64,000 nt of DNA. Source: Thecamonas trahens ATCC 50062 (Eukaryota > Apusozoa > Apusomonadida > Apusomonadidae). The position numbers and the translations under genes were made by a program. Within the stretch, counting starts at the first letter, position 1; each line of letters begins with the position of its first letter. Under the pieces are notes generated by a model. That model made no database searches, was not told where the DNA came from, and worked only from the letters and a program-made list of their open reading frames with translations. Shown piece after piece: positions 22,201 through 32,200 of the stretch. Where the stretch lies: assembly GCF_000142905.1 (NCBI RefSeq), contig NW_013657649.1, positions 112,204 to 176,203 on the forward strand. Direction: 5' to 3'.

Positions 22201-22649
22201 TTGAGCTTGGTCTTCTCGAGAGCGATAGCGGCTGCAGTGGCTGCTTCGGCTGCTGCAAGCTGAGCCGCCAGTCGGCGATCGATGACAATCCGCTTCTGGG
22301 CCACTGTCGCCTCGAGCACTTGCATCCGCCACTGGTCCTGGGCCTCGCGAAGCGCACGCGCCTCGCTCTCGCGCGCCGCAACCTGGGCGTGTGCTTCGGC
22401 AACTTGGCGAGCTGCTTGGGCTCCCCTAGAATCTTGCTCGGCCTTGATGGCCTCAACCTTGCACTGGTAGGCAGCGTCGGCAGCCGCAGCGGCGGCAGCA
22501 TCACCGGCGGCGGTCGCCCGTTCACGTGCGACAGCTCGCTTGCAGGCGGCAGATGCGAGCAAAACTGCTGCGTGAGTCGCCGCAATCCGGCGCAGTCGAG
22601 TCAGCTCAAGTCGCGCCTGATCAGAGTCGGGCGGGGCAGTAGGCGTCAA
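16296..22649 (-). CDS. Diaphanous-type formin (coiled coil, FH3-like, FH1, FH2); probably the 3' part of the CAP-Gly gene upstream
   Basis: About 2,117 residues. Residues 1-800 are Ala/Glu/Arg-rich coiled coil. Residues 830-940 carry a repeated valine-proline-x-glycine pattern (GTLIVPDGARLVPKGSIIVP). Residues 1120-1450 are an armadillo-like GBD/FH3 region (CNMLKHDVSAAHLRTLKYAL). FH1 is a proline/glycine tract at plus-strand 17508-17725. FH2 (about 1725-2105) begins RKLYWSKVKP and keeps GNFMNSKKERGFHLDFLAKV and GKSNLLRFVAELL. A basic C-terminus follows. FH2 nucleates and elongates actin filaments. The frame has no ATG near its beginning (TTG at 22649) and stays open upstream in overlap with the CAP-Gly frame, so I read it as a continuation of that gene by intron or a missing base. 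Confidence 0.85.
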   Translation of the reverse strand: MTPTAPPDSDQARLELTRLRRIAATHAAVLLASAACKRAVARERATAAGDAAAAAAADAAYQCKVEAIKAEQDSRGAQAARQVAEAHAQVAARESEARALREAQDQWRMQVLEATVAQKRIVIDRRLAAQLAAAEAATAAAIALEKTKLKAVRAAPESQLDGAASAAVAYHANVAQLRADLAATRSQLELQAENEEHLEESLARQDIERQCALSELAARHKAEYAAAAADIDLKLAVVDAELETTLAELEADKAAKLHSLAGSPHLAEQRVAFEAAHTERVAAAREAAYSLATTLRLELTEAVQKRHESEILALAALDERHAAATSQAQISISTEAAKIIAVAKARASALESAAEADRAEAADTLRDALAAAASDDARARSLEVYQRQVEAINSTLAKNEAAIHDEAHEASNALRASLEQQVAHALHAERIEAAQLQAEHKEHTREARAAALKAQLDAEAKAEQTALLAARKAKSLGDAGQSAEEVAGEAAALVDDVAAAVVAAVSTASRLDADAVTAVLDYDLQLSTALSGASAATHTVVAQTEAAAVVEMELAEELKRARIQLANKPDELQAAKDEAHARASARREELKSAVADARVSAEVEHAQALATALDSSSMAVASIDDFAASELTRLERERDSSLSSEATAHQQALAVLATARKAELAKAASEAEHARISATFAAQHASLEAASASVRRSIVRSHTRATAEVKACAARNREQARSLAAVESAVAKHHADIDQAAMAKATATVANPELSQIMIDTDTAAESSQARSLALRRQPSSNLEKMVTTSSSDLLARRIAELEAELAAAKANEAVERQASEARLATAASSAPPAIKVVGPQDGTVVVETGTEVALEGTLIVPDGARLVPKGSIIVPRGTLVVEMDDPLEMASLADSDSEDEASESLKLVRGDTVVAAPGSMVVPIVGSPIASGSPGQAFVPMAVAPASLVEALEAVADALQDAAIDARKVSGDVDSDDEIPDGMETLQWQVHLATLKTLALQRDIVLDLVSDLKSMAPRGSISPRGRLVVAASDGSSVDSQPERSMKRSLSRAALEARIHVLRNTGLEPEDDVPPSASGDDDEVFDSGGESESDDGRGIEVDAELGAVVTGSTKAPKHFCNMLKHDVSAAHLRTLKYALLNNGSSWTREFLQRDGLDDVLQVLREFVRKRNKQPNDVEVAARATKVIKVLTQTSAGTKAMTRINDGTSTIVRTLHADADETLRSRALLVLARMAHASHEAHQAVQAALDAQRTLDRANHPFTAALEAMQCTESETLRVAGLALLNGVINTEKDLTVRVAWRESLEAASIDAAIGYMNSMDSDVPAAREQIELYIDAAHYDATQIQFRSIELSDPRAVCDMLVTNLRVTPAYPQLVKVLQMLLALPTRGPLGLEAWKQLVQLLSDAVEPSVAHVGLSQEEEEAAGMLTTGISLPSVDDLHHTTARAAAEGYLQQLNASAADPLGRATGKPTSNLAVLKTKTSLETRAYVDGLHDDLDKANRTVCELTAKLDELATSEAGMIQARAEEAMAAKNADARAALACARSMDEHQLRMADHRQSMTLQRYELRINELQAQLALALKKARLGAITEETRIKEARLRFRIGVRRILMKRRMGSVFTLPSGGAAASSGSSPGTGATGPSGGPPPPPPPMPGGGPPPPPPPPPPPGGGPPPPPPPPGGGPPPPPPPPGGGPPLPPPPPPGGWGPGGPPPPPPPAAANPRAPRKAKVPMRKLYWSKVKPVELNGSVFESLNPSSVMLNWDEMEKLFTSKRPVKKLSPAEAEAEAARAKRPKKVLLLDGKASNAIGIMLSRFRMSNEALRDAMLSLDEKVLTAESITFVVKTLPTTDDLATVASYDGDLGLLGKSEQYVRTIMGIPRLAQRLRSLQIKLEFEVLVHDVDEGVVALSGALTAIHESKALGKLFEILLAIGNFMNSKKERGFHLDFLAKVGGTKTIDGKSNLLRFVAELLEREFSEVLAFKDDLKLAAEAARHPFDMIEAAAGNLDKNLKIVGMELSQTKDAVFKDVFDPFHEAALERMQAVHGAIDEVKTKHLAVCKVFAEKPTKTSADHLCGIFADFLEEFEAAEAKNRRAKELEAKRERKRKAREAAKKKRAARAAKS

Positions 22650-25600
22650 AGAAGGAGGAGCGTCAGGGAGTGGGAGACACAGTGGTGCCGGGTGTGTCGC
22701 GGAAGATGGAGAAGGAGCATGGGACGGGGCGGCCGCCGAGCTCGCGACTTGGCTCCAGATGCAGGCGGCGTCGACGGTGGCGGGACAACCTCGCGAGCGT
22801 GAAGGGTGAGAAGCTCGGCGCGGGCGGCATGGGTTGCCAGTCCGAGACGAGCAGCCTCAAGGCGTGTGACCATGTCAAGGAGCATCCTGGCCGGTGAGGC
22901 GGCGCTTGACAGCGGATCCGCAAGTGTTCCAAGGGTATTGACGGCAATGACAAGGTCAACACGAGCACGCTCGAGGCTCCGTGCCAGCTCGGCTCGGCTC
23001 GTTGCGTGCACATCGGCAAGCTCCTGCAGTCGTCTCTGGCCCGTAGAGACTGAGACGGCAGCGGCAGCCTCGGCACTCTCGCACGCTGTTAAAAAGTGAG
23101 CCGGAAGCAGACGTGCCAGCGCAGGCTTGGCAACAGTGCGGACACGGTCCCAGATTGACGCCAGCGTACGCAGCTCGGTGTCAAGCGCTGACAGCTCGAG
23201 CGAGGTCTCGGCGAGAATGCGGTCGAGTGATGCAACAGCGACAGCAACCTGAACAGCGCCCGCGTCAACATTGTCGCTTGAGAACACAAGGTCCTCGTAG
23301 ATGCGGGTGACATCGGCCTCATGGGTGGCGGCGATATCGTCAGCCTCGGTGGCAACGTTGTCCAAGATAGCAAGGCGCTCGCGGGCTGATGCCTGAAGTG
23401 CATCGGCGGCCGCGCCTTCAATAGCGGCGACGGCATCTCGAATGGAGGCAAGGGTCGCGAGGCGCGAGTCTGGAGAGTGGTCTCCGCAGCTTGCAGCGTG
23501 AAGCAGTGACTCTGCGGCACTGTGCCGGAGACAGAGTGCACGGCGGTAGGTGGTGACAAGGGCCTCAGCAAGCTCCTCCATGCATGACCGTATTGCGGTG
23601 GACTTGTCTTGCAGTTGCTGTGAGCCTGGCGCCATCAGCGGCGCAACAAAGGTCTCATGAAGCTTTTCGAGGCGCGACGTCCATCCAGACCGAGCCTGGG
23701 TGCCTAGGCTCGCGCTGATCTCCTCCAGCGCGGCTTCGGCAACTCTGCGAAGTTTGGCCTGGGCGGCAAGTGCGTCGCACTCTAGATCTGCAAGTGCTGT
23801 CAATCGCCACCGGATGGAAGCAAGGACCTCAGTAAGCGACGTTGTCTCAAACGAGGTGAAGAGCTCCACCTCGAGGGCCAGTGACGCCTGGTGAAGCTCC
23901 AACAGCGGCTCGGCAGCATGGCCCATGCTGCGCGTGCTCCCGACAGCTGTTTGCACTTGGGCTGCAGCAGCCCGATGGTCAGCCACGAGCTCTGCATTGG
24001 CGAGCCCAAGCTGGATGCGCTTGGTGTGGATGGCGGCCATACTCCAGTGGGCTTCGTGTGAAGAGCTGAAAAGTGCGCGGACCTCGGCCTCACGGCGGGC
24101 TTGCTCGGCTTCGGCCGAATCGAGGAGAGCGGCGCGGCCGGCATCGGTGCGGGCTGCAAGCTCACAGACCTTGGCCTCGAGGCGAGCTGAGTCGATGATC
24201 CCGGAATTGTGAGCCTGTTTGGCCTCAGCGACGTCGACGCACTGGGCAGCAAGTAGATCAAGGACGCCAGACTGGGCATGGAGCGAGGTCACGAGAGCTG
24301 TCTCTCTGGCCACCACCTCAAGATGTGTTGCATCAGCAGCGTGGAAAGCATCGATGACTGCGCGGACGTGTGGCGAGAGTGTCGAGGCCGAGGTCTGTCC
24401 TCCAGCGTTAAAAACGACGCTGCGCTCGCGTCGGTGGCGGGCCCGGAGAGTGTCAAGCTCGGCCGCGTGCTGTGCGCGCAGGGTGTCCAGTGCTGATGCC
24501 GCCTGTTCCTCGGCAGCATGTTGCGCGAGTGCACGCCGCCACTGCACATCGGTGGTGTTGGGAGTGGGAAGCGAGGCAGACGCCGCAGCAGCGGCGACGC
24601 GGATCTCGTGCGCAGCACTATCGACAGCGGCAGCGTCAAAAGTTTTCGCAGCAGCAGCAGCGGACTTGTTTCGCAGCTCGACAAGCTCGGCGGCGTGAAC
24701 CTGGCGCAAGTCGGTGAGTTCCTTCTCGTGGACCAGAAGCATGGCCCGGCTTGCCGGGTCGACGTACTCGCGCCAAGAGAGCAGGTACGGCGAGAGCGAT
24801 GAAGGCACGGTAGTCTGCTCAGAGTCCAGCGGTTCGATGCTCACGCTTGCTGGGTTGACAAAGAGCCCGTGCTTGGGCTGACACTCAAAGTAGCGGACGC
24901 CGTCCACCGAGCCATCATTCTTGCCAAGCGGCTTGTCGAGGGTGAGGCCCAGCCAGGTACCGGATCTGCCGTTCACCGGCCCCAAATACGACACCGTAGC
25001 GGCTAGTGCATCGGCGACTCGGACTCGCGACCCGGGCGCAGGCAGTTGTGGCCTCTCGAGCGTGAGTGTCGATTCAGGTGCAGAACGGATAGGAGATGAT
25101 GTGGTTGAGAGCGAGTCGGAGAGCGAGATGCTGATCGGTGAGCGATGGACTCCGGGCTGGTTCTTCTCGAGCACAATAGCAACTACGTCGGGCTCGATCG
25201 GATCCGACGGAGACGGCGATGGCGACAAAGACAGTGACGGAGAGAGTGGCACGGAAGGAGGCGGAGAGAGGCGTGCATGCGGCTGCAATTGCTGGGTTGG
25301 ATGGACGCGAACAGGTGCTGGCCGACCCGCCGCAACAACGGTAGATGCTGGCGGGCTAGCGATCAGTAGGCTTGCTGGTGGCGGACTTGAATGAGCCGAT
25401 ATGGGGTCTACAAGCCTCAGAGCATCCATTTGCACCAGCAGCCCGTGGTTCGGCTGGGCATCAAAGTACCGCTTGCCGGCGTACCAGCCATCGCAGTTGC
25501 CAGCCGGCTCGTCAAGGACGACGCCAGCCCAGCGACCTGCCAGCTTGCGGACCTTGCCACGGAACACGAGTCTGCCGTGGAGCACATAACCGTCTAGATC

Positions 25601-25780
25601 CACCAGAACCCGTGCGCCCAGAGGTAGCGCTCGCTCCTCGTCCCCGTCCTGCGAGCGTGTCGACTCGCGTGGCGCGCCGCCGCTCGCGCCACGGCTGCGA
25701 CGGGAGCGCGCCCGACCTCCCGCCTCCGACAAGCGGCTCCTCCTGTGACCTCCATGCCCTCCCCTCACCCTGACAGGCAT
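22646..25780 (-). CDS. Two CAP-Gly domains plus long coiled coil; probably the N-terminal part of the formin gene
   Basis: ATG 25780 opens an Arg/Gly-rich leader. CAP-Gly 1 (residues about 54-127) has GNCDG in place of GKNDG. CAP-Gly 2 (about 253-315) has an intact GKNDGSVDGVRYFECQPKHG, the motif that binds EEY/F tails of tubulin and EB proteins. About 670 residues of Ala-rich coiled coil follow. This frame ends at TGA 22646-22648, inside the open formin frame on the same strand. Joining GAG near 22791 to GCG near 22620 (GAG|GTTGTC ... GATCAG|GCG, both phase 0) would remove about 170 bp and keep the coiled coil continuous; one missing base would do the same. Expected role: microtubule plus-end binding. 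Confidence 0.75.
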   Translation of the reverse strand: MPVRVRGGHGGHRRSRLSEAGGRARSRRSRGASGGAPRESTRSQDGDEERALPLGARVLVDLDGYVLHGRLVFRGKVRKLAGRWAGVVLDEPAGNCDGWYAGKRYFDAQPNHGLLVQMDALRLVDPISAHSSPPPASLLIASPPASTVVAAGRPAPVRVHPTQQLQPHARLSPPPSVPLSPSLSLSPSPSPSDPIEPDVVAIVLEKNQPGVHRSPISISLSDSLSTTSSPIRSAPESTLTLERPQLPAPGSRVRVADALAATVSYLGPVNGRSGTWLGLTLDKPLGKNDGSVDGVRYFECQPKHGLFVNPASVSIEPLDSEQTTVPSSLSPYLLSWREYVDPASRAMLLVHEKELTDLRQVHAAELVELRNKSAAAAAKTFDAAAVDSAAHEIRVAAAAASASLPTPNTTDVQWRRALAQHAAEEQAASALDTLRAQHAAELDTLRARHRRERSVVFNAGGQTSASTLSPHVRAVIDAFHAADATHLEVVARETALVTSLHAQSGVLDLLAAQCVDVAEAKQAHNSGIIDSARLEAKVCELAARTDAGRAALLDSAEAEQARREAEVRALFSSSHEAHWSMAAIHTKRIQLGLANAELVADHRAAAAQVQTAVGSTRSMGHAAEPLLELHQASLALEVELFTSFETTSLTEVLASIRWRLTALADLECDALAAQAKLRRVAEAALEEISASLGTQARSGWTSRLEKLHETFVAPLMAPGSQQLQDKSTAIRSCMEELAEALVTTYRRALCLRHSAAESLLHAASCGDHSPDSRLATLASIRDAVAAIEGAAADALQASARERLAILDNVATEADDIAATHEADVTRIYEDLVFSSDNVDAGAVQVAVAVASLDRILAETSLELSALDTELRTLASIWDRVRTVAKPALARLLPAHFLTACESAEAAAAVSVSTGQRRLQELADVHATSRAELARSLERARVDLVIAVNTLGTLADPLSSAASPARMLLDMVTRLEAARLGLATHAARAELLTLHAREVVPPPSTPPASGAKSRARRPPRPMLLLHLPRHTRHHCVSHSLTLLLL

Positions 25781-26208
25781 GGCTAGGCCCTTGCTGCGTC
25801 TCAATGCTAGACAAGTCGTGTCTCTCGCCTCTCGCTCTCCCTTCCCTGTCGCCCCCCCCCCCCGTCGGCGCCCACAGCGCCACGCCTGACGTACGTTGGC
25901 GGCAACCTTGTCCGAACGCAGGATGACGCCGACGATGACCATCACCATACCCATCGCCATGACCATCAGCATGCGATCACGAGCAAGATCTTCACCATAC
26001 CGCAGCATACCCATTCGCAACGCTTGCGAGCACATCTATATTCCCATCAACCCGTCCAAACGTCCATCAGTGGCTGCACTCAGACCGCAGTGTTGGCCCG
26101 GAGCCAGTGCCCGCCTCCCCAAGCCCAGAGGCAGGAGTGGACAAGTCGAGAGGGGAAAGGGCCACCGGGCCACGGCACACGGCACCTCACTGCCCATAGA
26201 AGGAGAAC
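25781..26208. other. Divergent intergenic region
   Basis: This region lies between the CAP-Gly gene (-) and the NACHT-WD40 gene (+). It holds a C12 run at 25852-25863 and a CATNACC-type imperfect repeat around 25930-26010. No gene seen; presumably both promoters. Confidence 0.45.
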
Positions 26209-29200
26209 ATGGGCTCTGGGTGCAGTACCGTAGGAAGGGTACAGGGCGAACATGGTGAGGGAGGGCTGGCGTCGCCAAGAATGGAGGCTGTGGGTGTGAG
26301 TGGGGCTGGCGGTGGCGGGTGGGGCCGACATGGCTTTGGCGTCGGAGGCCGAGGACGGCAGACACCACGGCGGGTAGTGTCTCCAGGACGGCGGAGTGCT
26401 GGCGACTGGGAAGCGGCGGCAGAAGTGGGCTTGCCTGTCGGTGATCTGCAAGGCACTGTGCTGCGCGAAGCTCTCAATCACCCGGCCCACAAGCGCGAGC
26501 TCGCCATCAAGCGGCCGCAGTTCAATCCCAAGCTCGATCTGGCGTCGCAGCTTGCGTCCGAGGGCGGATGGCGGGTGGTCCACGTCTTTGTCTCGTCAAC
26601 TTTTCGTGACTTTCACGGCGAGCGCGATGTGCTCACTCGCATTGTGTTTCCCAAGGTCAATGAGGCTGCCCGCTCGCGGCGAGTCCGCCTCATTCCCATC
26701 GATCTCCGCTGGGGCCTCACTGAGGAGGACACGTCGACCGAGGGCAAGGGTGCGCTTCAGCTGTGCTTTGAGGACATCGATCGGTCGCGCGGTATGTTTA
26801 TGGTCCTGCTCGGCGAGCGCTACGGATGGATTCCGCCGATGTACAAGGTGCTCTCCAAGCCGTACCTCGAGTTTGTCTCCAAGTACGCGCCGGGCAAGTC
26901 GATCACCGAGATGGAGGTGCTGTACGGCTTTCTCGCCAAGCCCAACGAGCCGTGCCACGCCGCGGCGTTCTTCCGCGACCCGTCGTTTCTGGACAAGGTG
27001 TCTGCCGACGACCAGGCGGTGTTTGTGGAGAGCGACCACGAGTCGACGCGCAAGCTGCGGCTGCTGAAGGAGACCATTTTTGAGTCGAACCGGTGCCACG
27101 TGGTCCGATCATACCCAGCCGAGTACGATCGGTCGTTGGTGGCGCCCAACTCTGCCCAAATCCTGCTCAAGGGCCTCGATGTGTTTGAGGCGGCGGCGTA
27201 TCAGTGGCTGTGGGGCATTGTGCAGGCTGAGTTTCCGCGAGTCCACATGCCGCGAGTAGAAGCGCTCCCGCGCTTCCACATGCTCGAGACGCTGCAGGAG
27301 CGTGCCGAACGCGACATGGCCGAACGGCTGTTTGGCCGGCGGAACGAGCTGTCGCTCCTGGAAAAGTACCTCGACGGCAACCATGCGCTGGCGACGACGG
27401 CGTACGCCAAAGCGTCGGGGGCGGCGACGGCGACGGTGGTGTCGTCGATGGCGACCTCCGAGCCGACACTCAACACCGCGCCGCCGCCGCAGCTGGCGGT
27501 GCTCTCGCGGATTTCCAAGAAAACCTTTTCGTCGATGATCCACATGCAGACACCGTCGCGGCAGAGCTCCGAGGCCGAGCTGGCGTCGGCGGGCTGCTCG
27601 GCCGAGCTTTCGCCGCAGCCGTGGTCGGACGAGACCATTTCGGCAGCGATGGCGTCGTTTGCGTCGCGCTCGCAGCGCGGCAATGGTGGGCAGAGCCGGC
27701 GGCCTGGCATTCTGTCGTGGCCGAAGCGGATGGTGCCGCTGGTAGTTGTCGGCCAGCCAGGTGTGGGCAAGTCCGCCCTACTGGCGACGGGCGTTCTGGC
27801 GTGGCCGGTCAAGTTCCATGGTTCGCTCATCATCCGCTACTTTGTGGGTGCGACTGCAGTCTCACACTCCCTCCGCTTCATGCTAGAGTACCTCTGCACT
27901 CGGCTTGCCGAGTATCTCGCGGCCGAGGCGCCGGCCAAGTCGAGCGAGGCCCTGTTTGCATCGCGGCTGCTGGCAGCGAGCGCACTCTCGCTCTGCCCGC
28001 ACGAGCGGCTGCGGCGACTGTTTGCCCAGCTGCTGGAGCGGGCCGCCAAGACGGCCAGGCTTGTCGTCGTTGTCGTCGACGGCCTCTCGAACCTCTCGCA
28101 GGTGGAGCACGACTTCTCGGCGTCGCGACTGGTCTCGTGGATTCCGCCCGAGCTTCCGAGCAACGCTCGGCTCATTGTCTCTGTCTCGACCTTCTCCACA
28201 CAGCTGCTTGCCGAGCTTGACCAGCTCGAGGTACTTGCGCTGCCGCTCACGCCTCTCCGTCGCAAGTACACGGTCAACTTTGTGCGGTCGTTCCTGCAAG
28301 AGTACTGCAAGCGGCTCGACGAGCAGGAGACCAACGACCAGATGGCCATGCTCCTCACCAAGTCGGACATCCATAAGCCTCTCTACATCCAGCTCGCCAT
28401 CCACGAAATGCGGGTCTTTGGCGTGTACGAGGACCTCTCCAACTTTATCTCCACCATTCCGCCGACCATCCCACGGGTCTTTGACTCTGTCCTGCAGCGG
28501 ATCGAGGTCGACGTTGGCCCGCATCTTGTTGCCCTGTTTGTGACGTACGTGGCCATCGCTCGGCTCGGCCTGACCGAGGACCAGCTGTTGCACCTGCTTG
28601 CGCCGGCGTGGTCGTCGTCGGTCCCTTTCCACGGACGTGCGCTCTTTGACTCGACCCAGACCGGCCAGCAGCTGCTGCCACGGTCGGCGTGGTCACGGGT
28701 CCACTCTGCGCTGCGGCTCTTTCTCACCGAGCTTGAGACCGACGCCAAGGTCTCGCCGCTCACTTTTCTGTACTCGGAGCTGCGCGTTGCGGCACGACGG
28801 CGATACCTTTGCGTGTGCGAGTCGAGCTGCGAGCTCTTCCTCGCAGGCTCGTACTGCCCGCACCTCCAGCCGGGCTGGTTGGTGGGGTGGCGACGGAAGG
28901 ACGGCAAGTACCACTCACGGCTGGGCGAGTTCCTCGAGGCCGAAGCCTCGCTGGCCGTGGTCTTTGAGTGGTACGCGACGTGTCGAGCCACGGGTGCGCC
29001 GCCGTCGATGGCTCTTATTGGCGTCCACCCGTCCGACGTCGGCTCGGCGCTAGGCCGGCGCCCGGTGCCGGACATGGCGGATCCGTCGTCGGTTCGGACA
29101 CTCGGCCTCCCTCTCTCCATCCAGCGTGCGCTCTCGGAAGTTGTCTACCACTACACAATGGCTATGGACTGGCCGCGGATTACCGAGCTCCTCTCGGACG

Positions 29201-32200
29201 TGAGGTACCTGTTTCTCAAGATCGGCTCGGGCCAGCTTCTCCTCCTCCTGCAAGACTTTGTCACTGCACTTCAGGTTCTTACCTCGCTGTACTCGCGGGC
29301 GCAGTCGCGCGAGCGGACGCGTGCGCTGGAGGAGTGGATCCTCCAGCTGGAGCAGACCCAGTTTCTGGTCCTCCTCCACCAGGCGGCGCTGGAGGAGTTT
29401 CCCTGCCTCACGCTGCAGGTCTTTGCGCATCTCGCTGTGGCATATGACCCGTCATCACCAGGCGTGGAGCCAAGTGGGGCGCGTCGAGTCCCGCATGGCT
29501 CGTCAGTCGACCAGCAGGCAATGCGCAAGCTTGGGCAGGTGCTCTCGCGGGAGGCGACGTCGTACCTGCGCGCGACCGAGCTGCCGCACCTGGTGCTCCT
29601 CGACCGGGCGCGCGGGACGACGGTGCTCGAACTTCCTGCGCCTGTGGCGCTGTGGTCGTCAACAGCCTCGATCCACGCCCAAGTTATGGACCACGTTGAC
29701 GGGCAGGTTGCGGGGCTGGCGTCAACCTCATTTCCGCAGGCGTGGGCCAAGTCGTCGGGCTCGGACCTCGGGCGGCGGTCGTCGCGATTGCTGCGGCGGT
29801 CGATGGCCGGGCGCGAGACGGCCCCGCCGATGTCGGTCGTCTCGATGCCGCCGGGATGCGTGGTGAAGCGGGCGGCGCTGGCATGGGACGAGACATCTGT
29901 TCTCGCCTTTGACCAGGCCGGCGCTATGCACATTCTCTCGCTGGCGTCGCGGTCTGTGACGCGGTCGCAGCACCTCTACCATCACTCGTTTTCGCAAGTG
30001 AGGTCCAAGGTGACAGCACTGGCGGTCTCAAAGTCGACACCTGCCTCGATGGACATGCCGCACTTTATGGTGACCGGTGGCGTGCGGTACGATCTCGGTG
30101 GCGAGATCATTGTGTGGCGGCGTGGCATGGAGTGGTCATGCTTCCCGGTGGCCAAGGCCTCGTTTGAGGCGCACGAAGGCGGGCGGGTACAGACCATCCA
30201 TGTGGCGGCCGACTCCCAATCGTTTGTAGTCTCAACCGGCATGCGGCTGACAGCGTCAGACGGGTCCGGCGTCGGCGTCCGTGGCGTCTTTGTCTTTGCT
30301 GTCGACCAGCGAATGTTCCGGCCGGGTGCCGGCTCGCATTCGTCGCCGTTGGACCCGGCGTCAGGCCACGAGACTGGCGGCGGTGTGGGCGCAGTGCCGC
30401 TGGCGCGCGGCGTTTCGGCTGAAGTTCTCCCGGACCGCGCGACGACACCGCTTGGCCAGGGCTCGCCGACTGGCTCGTCGACAGGGGGGCTGGGTTCGGG
30501 CGGCACACCGGGCCTCAACATTCTTGTACCGGTAGTGGCGGCAATCGACACGCCCCAGCTGGGCATTGTGCTCACGATTGCAGCCCTGCCGGATGACTCG
30601 ATCATGTTTATGGGCGACGACTCGGGTCGGGTGGTTGCCACCACGCGGTGGCTCGACGCGCAGCTCTCGGCAGTGACGGTGGCGTCGGGGCGGAGCGTCG
30701 GCATTTCCGCGCTCCGACTTGCGGAAGCGTGTAAGGTTCCGGGTCCGCCGCTCAAATCTGGACGGGTTCTTCTTGCTGTCGGATGCACTGATGGCAGCGC
30801 GCACGTGGTGATGTACACGGCGCCGCAGCAGAGCTTTCAGGTTCTGTTTTCTGTCGAGGCGCATGACGACGTGGTGGCCGACTGCTGCCTGCTGGCCGGC
30901 CACCTTGTGTCGTCGGGCGTCGACGACTCGTTCAAGGTGTGGACGCTGACCGATGGGTCTGGCGGCGGCAAGTACGTGCCGTGGGGTGAGAGCATGGCCG
31001 CGCGGTTCGGCGAGCCTGCACGACCGTGCGACGACGATCCGTTGGACTTTGACCTTGTGGCGACCGAGGCCATGATGGACGCGTTTCTGCAGGCGAGTAG
31101 CATGCGGGTCCTCCACTCGCGGCAGTGCTTACTGCTGGCGAACCACTGCATGCACATCTCGTCAAAAGGCGAGCTTATTCTGGTGGGCAATCGCGGAACG
31201 CTGCTGTTCGGCCTGTGGCAGGAAGTCATTCATGAGGCCATGCGGGCGCCACTGGTTCGCGAGCTCTCCAACGCGGTCGACCTGGACGAGCACGATCTCG
31301 ACTCGAGCGTGCTGCTTGCGAGCCGGCGGGTCAGTATCGAAAAAGTGCTCAACACGGCTGCAGCGCAGTCGTCGCGGCTAGCGTTTGCGCCAGACTCGTC
31401 GGCAGCGGCGGCGGCGATCGAGAGCGGCAGGGCGCGCCAGCGGCCAATTGTTCGCGTTTGGCACTTTGGCGCGACTAGCGCCAGCACCGAAACTCAACCG
31501 GCGTCCCAAGAGGAGACCCGGCCGCAGCTGTGGGTGGTCAACTTGCGCGGGCACACAGCGCCGATCCTTGTGGTGCAGTTCTTTTGGCTGAGCGGCCAGG
31601 ACAAGCGCCTGGGCCTGTTCACGGCAGCAATGGATCACACGGCGCGGATCTGGGACGCAGTGAGCTCTCAGCCGCTGGTGGTGGTGGAGAATGGGCCGTC
31701 GCTGATGGTGCCGTGGACCGGGCGAATGCTGGACAATGGCAACATGGGCGCGATGTGGTCATGGGAGGCGGTCGAGTCCGAGTCGACATCGATGGGCACA
31801 TCGACGTCGTCAGGCACCTCACTGCCTGTGCCCGAAGGAGCGGCCGACAATGGAGGCGAATTGAGCTCTGGCTCATCACGGCTCTCGGACTCGACATCGT
31901 CGGCGGACTGCGATGACCAGTTTAGCGCGTCAGAAGCGACACTTCGGCTCCAGCCCGGTCTCCGCGGGCTTCATGGGCCGTCACTCAAGCGCAAGCTTGA
32001 AGCGCGCGGGCGGCGTGGCGGACACTACGGGGTACGTGTATTTGACGCACGACCGCCGTTTACCGGCGGGCCACGGTCGACGTTTGTGCCGCTGGGGCAG
32101 ACTGTGGCGTCGTCTGTGGTCAACCTCGCGCTCATCTCGCTCGTGGACGAGGGCGGAGGCGGACAAGAAGGCGAGGTGCACATGGCGCGCGTGGGCTTGT

